Shown here: in pieces, positions 42,864 to 48,614 of the stretch
Layout: each line of letters opens with the position of its first letter
How positions within the stretch are numbered: position 1 is the first letter of the stretch
Assembly (NCBI GenBank): GCA_949740445.1
Contig: CATJIF010000069.1
Location: 1 to 48,614 of the forward strand
Length of the DNA stretch: 48,614 nucleotides
Direction: 5' to 3'
Source of the DNA: an uncultured Peptostreptococcaceae bacterium
Lineage (GTDB): Bacteria > Bacillota > Clostridia > Peptostreptococcales > Anaerovoracaceae
Made by a program: the position numbers and the translations under genes
Notes under the pieces: model-generated
Told to the model about the DNA's origin: nothing
What the model saw: the letters and a program-made list of their open reading frames with translations, nothing else
The model's database searches: none

Positions 42864-44270
42864 CTATCTTCTCTTTTTCTTTCCGAATACTCTTCCAAAA
42901 AATCCGTTGTTCCCAGATGCTGGTTTTTTTGTTCCGGATTCTCCAACAGCTGCTTTCTGTTGCCGCTTTGCTGATATTTCTCCCTCGCGCCTGTCGGCTT
43001 TTGTTTCGCTTCTCTTTTCCGTATTCTTATGGGCAGGAGGCTGGTTAATTCTTACGATCTTATTTTCTGTTCTTGTATGCTTTTCTTCTGCCTTCTTTTT
43101 CTGATTTCCCTTTTTATGGGCAGAAGGTACATCCGACTTTTTCTGTGAAGCCTGCACGACTGCTTTTTCTTCTTTTTCTCCCTGGGCTTTCCTTTGCGCT
43201 TCGAATACTTCCGGTTCTTCTTTTTTGGGAGGTTCTTTTTTTGAGGCTTCTTTCTGCTCTGTTTTTTCGTCTGCCTGCACCGGCTTTGTCTTTTTTCTTA
43301 AATCTTTGCTTTGATAATACGTTTTTTTCTGTTCTTCAGTGCGCACCGAATCGAACCGAAGAGGAATTTCTATGGGCTTAGCCTGCCCTTTTTCTTTTTC
43401 CTTTGTCTCTTCTGTTTTTACCAGTTCCTTTACGGAATTTTTTACGCAGAGAAAAGATTGCTTTGCCTGTTGCTGAACCCCGCCTATGGCCTCTGCTACA
43501 GTCTCTACTGCTGCTTCGGCAATTTCCTCGGCTCTTTTCTCCTTCTTTTTATGCGTCTCGTCTCTTTCTTCCCTGATCTGTAAAACGGAAGAATTGCCCT
43601 TTCCCCGGGAACGCTTTGAGCCACCGCCGTTTTTCTTTTCCTCTGCGAGCCTGTTTTTCTCTGTCTCCTGCATTTTTATCGGAAGGACAAATACTTCGCT
43701 TGATTTTGCAGCAGCGGCCTCTCTTCTGATCTCTGCTTTTTCCTTTGTTTCTTTCGTTTCTTCTGGTTTCTGTGCCTCTGCTTCACCGAATATATTTTTT
43801 AAGTGGTCATAGATGAGAGCCCCATGGTCAGCTCCATATTCTTTGACAAGTGCATTATTTAATTCCTGCTTATTTTTCGTCTTTAACAAAAATGCCAGCT
43901 GAAAGCAATCGAATATAGTTTCTCTGCGGTCCAGCTCCTTAAACTTGCTGCAATATCTGTTTTTTACATAGTCGACAGCGGCATCATATCCTTTATCACA
44001 ACTAATGATATAGGCGTATTCCAAATCCTTTTGCTGCGATAAAAATCCTAGCTCCGTAGTGATCTGAAAATCCAGAGAATTTTTTCCGCTGCGAACGCTT
44101 TCTATAAAATCAATCTTTGCACGGCACCCGGATAATTTTTTCTTAAATTTCGTAATCTCCATCGCCTTGCTGTGAAAAATCATTACTTGATTTTCTTCTC
44201 CTAACATCTCGATGCCCTTTAGCCCGTAATTGATGTTGTTATCTCCATCAATTAAAAATACTGTTTTCAT
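42864..44270 (-). CDS. PIN/NYN-like domain protein with long charged tail
   Basis: The 468-residue protein has an N-terminal fold resembling the PIN/NYN nucleases: FLIDGDNN at the start, KNSLDFQITTELG in the middle and YIISCDKGYDAAV near residue 110 give a row of acidic residues in the right order. This domain ends near residue 165. The rest, about 300 residues, is a low-complexity Lys/Glu/Ala/Gln tail ending in a Gly/Lys segment (NGFFGRVFGKKKRR), probably disordered. Nuclease activity is inferred from the acidic residues only. The start ATG has CGGGAGATAT upstream. It is downstream of parB, after a parS-like hairpin. I do not know a named family for the full protein. Confidence 0.65.
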   Translation of the reverse strand: MKTVFLIDGDNNINYGLKGIEMLGEENQVMIFHSKAMEITKFKKKLSGCRAKIDFIESVRSGKNSLDFQITTELGFLSQQKDLEYAYIISCDKGYDAAVDYVKNRYCSKFKELDRRETIFDCFQLAFLLKTKNKQELNNALVKEYGADHGALIYDHLKNIFGEAEAQKPEETKETKEKAEIRREAAAAKSSEVFVLPIKMQETEKNRLAEEKKNGGGSKRSRGKGNSSVLQIREERDETHKKKEKRAEEIAEAAVETVAEAIGGVQQQAKQSFLCVKNSVKELVKTEETKEKEKGQAKPIEIPLRFDSVRTEEQKKTYYQSKDLRKKTKPVQADEKTEQKEASKKEPPKKEEPEVFEAQRKAQGEKEEKAVVQASQKKSDVPSAHKKGNQKKKAEEKHTRTENKIVRINQPPAHKNTEKRSETKADRREGEISAKRQQKAAVGESGTKKPASGNNGFFGRVFGKKKRR

Positions 44271-44423
44271 ACATATCTCCCGTTCTCATTTTCATTTTTT
44301 TACCTTCTTTTCTCTGATTTTGTGCGCGGCTTCTTCGGGTGGATGGAAGACGGTGCAGCCTGTCCTGTCTTCAATTCTTCTTTTTCCGCAGGCGAATTTT
44401 CTCTGTCTTTACTTCTTGAAAAA

Positions 44424-44449
44424 GGATATGTTTCATGTGAAACATATCC
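44424..44449. promoter_or_regulatory. 26-bp parS-like palindrome after parB, also terminator-like
   Basis: Arms GGATATGTTTCA and TGAAACATATCC flank a TG centre. The inner 16 bp, TGTTTCATGTGAAACA, differs from the parS consensus by one base (CATGTG for CACGTG). On the minus strand it is followed by TTTTTC, so the hairpin can also end the noc/parA/parB transcript. It lies 1 bp from the parB stop. Confidence 0.55.
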
Positions 44450-44450
44450 G

Positions 44451-45386
44451 TCACAATGCCTGTTTTTCAGCCTTTAGGCCCGTAATAAGATCGACCAGAC
44501 GATCCAGCTCATCCTTCGAATAGTATTCGATTTCAATCTTCCCTTTCCGGACTCCATATTGGATCTTTACCTTTGTTCCGAGAGCATCCTTCATCTGGGT
44601 TTCCGCAGCTAAAACATCGTCTCTCTTCTTTTTCATCGCCGCCTTTTTTTTCACGGATTTCTTTTTTGAAGAGTTGGCGTAGTTTTCAATCTCGCGAACC
44701 GACCATCCCAGTTCCACTGCTTTTTTAGCAGCGGCAATTTTATCTTCTTCCGAATCGAGGCCCGCTATTGCTCTGGCGTGGCCCCCAGACAGTTCACCGG
44801 AACTTACCATAGAGCGCACCTCCGAAGGAAGTTTTAAAAGGCGCAACGCATTTGTAATATAGGGGCGGCTCTTCCCTATGCTTCTGGATACCTCTTCCTG
44901 CGTCAGTCCATAGGTCTTTATCATTTCTTCCAGCGCCATGGCTTCTTCAATGGGATTGAGATCCTCCCGCTGCATATTCTCGATAATAGCGATCAGCATA
45001 TTTTGCTGCTCGTCCAGCTCGCGAATGATAGCAGGTATCTTTTTCAGCCCGGCCTTCCGCGCTGCCCTCCAGCGCCGTTCACCGGCGACAATTTCGTATC
45101 CCCTTCCAAAGGGGCGCACCATGATCGGCTGAATCACTCCATGGAGCTCTATGGATTTTGCCAGCTCCTCTATCTTTTCTTCGTTAAAATCCTTTCTTGG
45201 CTGATTGGCATTCGGCTTAATATCGTTGATATCCAGAAAAATAATCTCTCCTGCAATATCGCTGTTGTCCCTTTTTTGATCGGAAGCCTCGGATGCTTCT
45301 CCATAATCCTCGGGATGGATAGTCACATCGCTGAATAAGGATTCGAGCCCTCGTCCCAGGCCGCCTTTTCTTTTCGATGCTGCCAT
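44451..45386 (-). CDS. parB: chromosome partitioning protein ParB (Spo0J)
   Basis: ParB is a CTPase clamp that binds parS near the origin and loads condensin. The 311-residue protein has the N-terminal domain with ANQPRKDFNEEKIEELAKSI, the CTP-binding box GERRWRAA and ENMQREDLNPIEEA, the HTH (GKSRPYITNALRLLKLP) and a C-terminal dimerisation domain. The arginine in GKSR is the parS-type specificity residue, unlike the glutamine in the Noc paralogue. The ATG at 45386 overlaps the parA stop by 1 nt (TGATG), with AGGAGG upstream; a TTG one codon earlier is also in frame but less suited. Confidence 0.96.
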   Translation of the reverse strand: MAASKRKGGLGRGLESLFSDVTIHPEDYGEASEASDQKRDNSDIAGEIIFLDINDIKPNANQPRKDFNEEKIEELAKSIELHGVIQPIMVRPFGRGYEIVAGERRWRAARKAGLKKIPAIIRELDEQQNMLIAIIENMQREDLNPIEEAMALEEMIKTYGLTQEEVSRSIGKSRPYITNALRLLKLPSEVRSMVSSGELSGGHARAIAGLDSEEDKIAAAKKAVELGWSVREIENYANSSKKKSVKKKAAMKKKRDDVLAAETQMKDALGTKVKIQYGVRKGKIEIEYYSKDELDRLVDLITGLKAEKQAL

Positions 45387-46159
45387 CAATGGTTTCCATC
45401 CTCCTCAATAAATTCTTCGGCAAACTCCGCATACGCTTCGGCGCCTTTGGATTTCGGATCGTAAATGTTGATGGGAAGTCCGAAGCTGGGAGCCTCCGCC
45501 AATCTTACATTTCTCGGAATAATTGTAGTATATACCTTAGACCCAAAATACTTCTTTACTTCTTCCACGACCTGAATGGACAGATTGGTTCTTCCATCGA
45601 ACATCGAAAGAATAACGCCTTCGATCTCCAAGCCTTTGTTAAAGCTTCTCTTTACCATTTCAATGGTACTCATCAGCTGGCTGACGCCTTCCAGCGCATA
45701 AAATTCACATTGAATCGGTATCAGAACGCTATCAACTGCCGTCAGGGAATTGATCGTTAAAAGGCCAAGAGACGGAGGACAGTCAATGAACATATAATCG
45801 TAATCATTTTTGATTTTATCCAGAGCCTTTTTCAGCCTCTTCTCTCTTCCCTCCAACTGTACCAGCTCGATTTCGGCTCCGGCCATATCCACGCTGCCAG
45901 GTATAATATCCAGCCCTTCAATTCCCGTATGGAGAACAGCCTCCATGGGATTGATCGTATCGTCGATCAGAATGTCATAGCAGGTTTTATACTCTGCCTT
46001 TTTTGAAATACCCATGCCGCTGGTGGTATTTCCCTGAGGGTCGATATCCAGAACTAAAATCTTCTTTCCTTTAAGCGCAAGACATGCCGCTAAATTTATA
46101 TTTGTAGTCGTCTTTCCGACTCCACCCTTCTGATTGAAAATTGCTATTGCCTTTCCCAA
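45386..46159 (-). CDS. parA: chromosome partitioning ATPase ParA (Soj)
   Basis: This is a deviant-Walker ATPase that works with ParB in origin segregation and DnaA control. The 257-residue protein has KGGVGKTT (residues 11-18), VLDIDPQGNTTSG and YMFIDCPPSLGLLT. I chose the TTG at 46159 (MGKAIAIFNQKGG), matching the Bacillus start and spaced 6-7 bp after AAGGGGTG; an in-frame GTG nine bases earlier overlaps the Shine-Dalgarno. A -10-like TATAAT lies at 46232-46237 on the minus strand. It is coupled to parB by a 1-nt overlap. Confidence 0.96.
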   Translation of the reverse strand: MGKAIAIFNQKGGVGKTTTNINLAACLALKGKKILVLDIDPQGNTTSGMGISKKAEYKTCYDILIDDTINPMEAVLHTGIEGLDIIPGSVDMAGAEIELVQLEGREKRLKKALDKIKNDYDYMFIDCPPSLGLLTINSLTAVDSVLIPIQCEFYALEGVSQLMSTIEMVKRSFNKGLEIEGVILSMFDGRTNLSIQVVEEVKKYFGSKVYTTIIPRNVRLAEAPSFGLPINIYDPKSKGAEAYAEFAEEFIEEDGNH

Positions 46160-46283
46160 ACAATTCACCCCTTATTTCGTCTTTGCATCTGTGTTATTCT
46201 GCAAGTTGTATTTGTTTCTGCGATTACATCTATTATATACTATCCGGAAGAAATTCACCATGCTTTTTTTCAAAAAAGAAGAA

Positions 46284-46299
46284 AGTTTCACGTGAAACA
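46284..46299. promoter_or_regulatory. parS site
   Basis: AGTTTCACGTGAAACA matches 15 of 16 bases of the parS consensus TGTTTCACGTGAAACA, with a 14-bp perfect palindromic core. It lies between noc and parA. A degenerate second copy in inverted order (TCACATGAAACTTT, 46301-46314) follows, so the pair could also fold as a hairpin after noc. Confidence 0.9.
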
Positions 46300-46331
46300 A
46301 TCACATGAAACTTTACCTAAATGCTGTAATT

Positions 46332-47135
46332 TCAAGATATCTTCTTATGCGCTTTCGGTATCGTTATGCGCACCTCCACGTATTCTCCTCTATCCTCCTG
46401 GCTGAATGAAGCTTCTTTTTCCATCTCCTGGATGGAGTTATACGTATGACGAAGGGAATTTATGTATATTTTGTAATTTATAAACTTTAATTTATTCTTC
46501 TTTCGCCTCTGTTCTTCTTTCTGCGCCAGAAAATCATCAATCAGCTTTTCTGTCTGCTTTACATTTAAGTTATGTTCCCCCACCTTTTCTATAATCTGAA
46601 GGCGGACCTGATCTTCGTTAATTTTTAAAAGAGCCCGGGCGTGCCGTTCTGTTAAATGATATTTTGCCAATAAAAGCTGTGCATCCTCCGGCAAAATCAA
46701 AAGCCGTATTTTATTGGATATTGTAGACTGTTTTTTTCCTACTTTCTTTGCAATATCCAGCTGTGTTAATCCAAATTCATCCATCAGGCTTTTATAAGCC
46801 AGGGCTTCTTCCATATAATTCAAATTTTCTCTTTGTACGTTTTCAATAATCGCAATCAGAGCTGCTTCTTTATCGTCTGCTTCTCTGATAATGACAGGAA
46901 CCTTCGTTAATCCAGCCATTTTAGCAGCTCGTAGCCGCCGCTCCCCTGCGATTAAAAAATAAGAGCCACTGATATCCCGCTTTACTATTAGAGGCTGAAT
47001 CACCCCCACTTCGCTGATGGAATGAGACAGTTCCACCAGTTCTTCTTCTTCAAATATTTTTCTCGGCTGCTCCGGATTGGGCAAAATGGATTCTACCGGA
47101 AGCTCTGTCCTGTTTGTCTTTTTTAATTGCAGCAT
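46332..47135 (-). CDS. noc: nucleoid occlusion protein Noc (ParB paralogue)
   Basis: Noc is a ParB-like CTPase that binds Noc sites and blocks septum assembly over DNA. The 267-residue protein has the CTP-binding GERRLRAA and ENVQRENLNYMEEA, and the HTH GKKQSTISNKIRLLILP. The Gln and Lys there (GKxQSTxxNK) match the Noc side of the ParB/Noc specificity switch, while ParB next door has Arg. TERHARALLKI and LNVKQTEKLI are further Noc-like blocks. The start ATG has AGGGGG at 7 bp. The N-terminus has only about 11 residues before the conserved domain, with no clear membrane-binding amphipathic helix as in Bacillus subtilis Noc. Confidence 0.88.
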   Translation of the reverse strand: MLQLKKTNRTELPVESILPNPEQPRKIFEEEELVELSHSISEVGVIQPLIVKRDISGSYFLIAGERRLRAAKMAGLTKVPVIIREADDKEAALIAIIENVQRENLNYMEEALAYKSLMDEFGLTQLDIAKKVGKKQSTISNKIRLLILPEDAQLLLAKYHLTERHARALLKINEDQVRLQIIEKVGEHNLNVKQTEKLIDDFLAQKEEQRRKKNKLKFINYKIYINSLRHTYNSIQEMEKEASFSQEDRGEYVEVRITIPKAHKKIS

Positions 47136-47239
47136 GTGTTTTCCCCCTGTACTTTCTCGTTTCCCTTATCTTTTGATTTTCTCATTTTTCAAAGAGCAGA
47201 AATTTCTTCTTCTGCCCTGCCTCTATTCTATCACCTTAT

Positions 47240-47253
47240 TTTTCCCGGGAAAA
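47240..47253. promoter_or_regulatory. Noc-binding-site-like palindrome upstream of noc
   Basis: TTTTCCCGGGAAAA is a perfect 14-bp palindrome and matches 12 of 14 bases of the Noc consensus ATTTCCCGGGAAAT. It lies in the noc-rsmG gap, about 105 bp upstream of the noc start, where it could autoregulate noc. Confidence 0.55.
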
Positions 47254-47267
47254 GCCAGAACCGTTCG

Positions 47268-47300
47268 CCAAAAAACCCCTGAAATTTTACTTCAGGGGTT
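47268..47300 (-). terminator. Rho-independent terminator of rsmG
   Basis: On the minus strand AACCCCTGAA pairs perfectly with TTCAGGGGTT around a 7-nt loop and is followed by TTTTTTGG (extends to 47268). The rsmG stop codon lies inside the loop. Confidence 0.9.
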
Positions 47301-47991
47301 CTTTTGACGGCGTTCCCGCTTTTCTGGGATATTTCGCCGGCGTTTTTTTTATTTTTTCAATCCACAGGACCGTATGCTTTGTATCGGTTTCTTCGAACGA
47401 GGAAATGCGACGAAGCTTTCCCCCCAAAAGGAACAAAGCTGTCTTGCTCTCTTCTATTTCTTCCTCTGCCGATGCTGTCTTATAGGGTGCAAAAAATCCG
47501 CCTTCCCTTACAAATGGCAGGCAGTATTCGGATAAAACCGCCAGATGGGCGACCGCGCGCGAAACGCAGATATCGTACTGTCCACGATGCTCTTTTTTCT
47601 GCGCTAAATCCTCTGCTCTCGCATGAACAAATTCCACATTGCAAAGACCGATTTCTTCAGCTAAACCGCTGATAATTTTTATCCGCTTTCCCAGAGAATC
47701 CATGAGCGTAAAACGTTTTTTCGCAAAGAGGATAGCCAGGGGAATTCCAGGAAAGCCGGCCCCAGTGCCCACGTCGATGATGCGCTCTGCACCCTGCAGC
47801 TCTGCTTGCCCCGCTATGGCTAAAGAATCTACAAAGTGCTTGATTTCAAATTCCTCCAGCTCTGTAATCGCCGTTAAATTTACCTTATCATTCCACTGCA
47901 AAATACCGTCTCTGTACCGAAGCAGTTGCTCCCTCTGCTGCTTTGTCAGCTCCATACCAAAGGAATGCAGCATTTTTGTTACATGTTCCAT
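47287..47991 (-). CDS. rsmG: 16S rRNA (guanine527-N7)-methyltransferase RsmG
   Basis: RsmG (GidB) methylates G527 of 16S rRNA. The 234-residue protein shows LLRYRDGILQWNDKVNLTAI, the SAM loop IIDVGTGAGFPGIPLAILF and VSRAVAHLAVLSEYCLPF. The ATG at 47991 lies 2 bp after the mnmG stop and has GAGGAGAAGGAAT upstream. It follows mnmG and precedes noc, the standard origin-side order in Firmicutes. Its last codons form part of the terminator. Confidence 0.97.
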   Translation of the reverse strand: MEHVTKMLHSFGMELTKQQREQLLRYRDGILQWNDKVNLTAITELEEFEIKHFVDSLAIAGQAELQGAERIIDVGTGAGFPGIPLAILFAKKRFTLMDSLGKRIKIISGLAEEIGLCNVEFVHARAEDLAQKKEHRGQYDICVSRAVAHLAVLSEYCLPFVREGGFFAPYKTASAEEEIEESKTALFLLGGKLRRISSFEETDTKHTVLWIEKIKKTPAKYPRKAGTPSKEPLK

Positions 47992-47993
47992 TT

Positions 47994-48614
47994 TTATTCC
48001 TTCTCCTCCGCCGAAGCTCTTTGCCGCCGCTGTTTTTCCAGATGAATCAAAAGGACATTGATATCCGCAGGCGATACGCCGGAAATGCGCGACGCCTGGC
48101 CGACAGATGCAGGTTTGATAGCCGACAATTTCTGCCTTGCTTCTATGCGCAGGCCGCTGAGGCCGGAATAATCAAAATCTGGGTTGAGCTTTTTATTTTC
48201 CAGCTTCTTAAATTTTTCTATCTGCTGATACTGTTTTGCGATATATCCTTCGTATTTAATCTGTACTTCCACTTTTATCATCGAATGATAGGAAAGCTCC
48301 GGTTGTTCGCTGTCGATATGCGAAAGCATGCGATAGGTAATTTCCGGCCGCTTTAAAAGCTCGGCCAAAGAAGCTTTATTCTGCAGTGGTGCGCTTTCGA
48401 CAGAGAGTAAAAATTCATTTACTTGAGAAGGAAGCACTTCCTTTTCTCTTAAGCGCAGAATTTCATTGTCCGCCTCTTCTTTAATCCTGCGATAGCGCCG
48501 GTAGCGCTCTTCGCTGACAAGCCCTATCTCATAGGCTTTTTCTGTCAGCCGGATATCTGCATTATCCTGCCGCAACACCAGCCGGTATTCTGCCCGCGAA
48601 GTCATAATGCGATA
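47994..48614 (-). CDS. mnmG: tRNA-modifying enzyme MnmG (GidA), C-terminal third
   Basis: MnmG acts with MnmE to add carboxymethylaminomethyl groups to wobble uridine. Only about 207 C-terminal codons are inside the window; the rest lies beyond the right edge. TSRAEYRLVLRQDNADIRLT is the conserved block leading into the helical C-terminal domain, and EARQKLSAIKPASVGQASRISGVSPADI is the usual ending. The apparent ATG at 48605 is internal (reading frame continues upstream to the edge). Confidence 0.96.
   Translation of the reverse strand, partial: YRIMTSRAEYRLVLRQDNADIRLTEKAYEIGLVSEERYRRYRRIKEEADNEILRLREKEVLPSQVNEFLLSVESAPLQNKASLAELLKRPEITYRMLSHIDSEQPELSYHSMIKVEVQIKYEGYIAKQYQQIEKFKKLENKKLNPDFDYSGLSGLRIEARQKLSAIKPASVGQASRISGVSPADINVLLIHLEKQRRQRASAEEKE

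Overview
The window reads as a chromosomal segment of an anaerobic, amino-acid-fermenting Firmicute of the Clostridia. I base this on a complete B12/PLP-dependent oxidative ornithine pathway, AGGAGG-type ribosome binding sites, DnaD and DnaB replication genes, c-di-AMP turnover and sensing genes, and a Firmicute-type noc-parA-parB region. A placement near the Anaerovorax/Aminipila/Emergencia group is a guess from gene content only. The segment is origin-proximal: the right edge runs mnmG-rsmG-noc-parA-parB, so oriC probably lies beyond the right end. Most genes are on the minus strand, which would be co-directional with replication.

Left block (1-10982): an ornithine catabolic operon read leftwards as ord-ortA-ortB-oraS-oraE-(MutL/GlmL-like)-orr. 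It turns L-ornithine into D-ornithine, 2,4-diaminopentanoate and 2-amino-4-oxopentanoate, then acetyl-CoA plus alanine. It has a clear sigma-54 promoter (8851-8866) with two identical 14-bp palindromes 21 bp apart (9027-9061) as the likely enhancer. A PAS/AAA+/Fis activator of the RocR type lies upstream and a second PAS-type regulator (partial) lies downstream. An ArsR-type regulator follows.

Core block (11071-25210): a large LysM-G5-M23 envelope protein, DnaD, purA, a DUF1858 protein, dnaB, rplI and gdpP. Next come rpsR-ssb-rpsF with a leader hairpin, an RNA m5C methyltransferase, a sugar nucleotidyltransferase and a PlsC acyltransferase. A dense array of DnaA boxes (23397-23532) sits between the methyltransferase and the nucleotidyltransferase, away from the presumed oriC.

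Middle block (25470-36153): a PAP2 phosphatase; a polar amino-acid ABC permease and ATPase with ArgR-like operators but no binding protein; a Cys-rich DUF2148 protein; and the rlmH-htrA-walJ-yycI-yycH group without walRK. A secreted protein, RNase HI and a PAS-PP2C phosphatase follow.

Right block (36421-48614): a gamma-glutamyltransferase-family protein; a PadR-DUF2812 pair bracketed by two copies of an intergenic repeat; the c-di-AMP receptor DarA; a cysteine desulfurase-like protein; a PIN/NYN-like protein with a charged tail; and parB, parA, noc, rsmG and the 3' part of mnmG. A parS site lies between parA and noc and a parS-like palindrome lies after parB. Candidate Noc-binding palindromes lie upstream of noc and, in exact form, inside the M23 gene. 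No tRNA, rRNA, CRISPR array or intact insertion sequence was seen.
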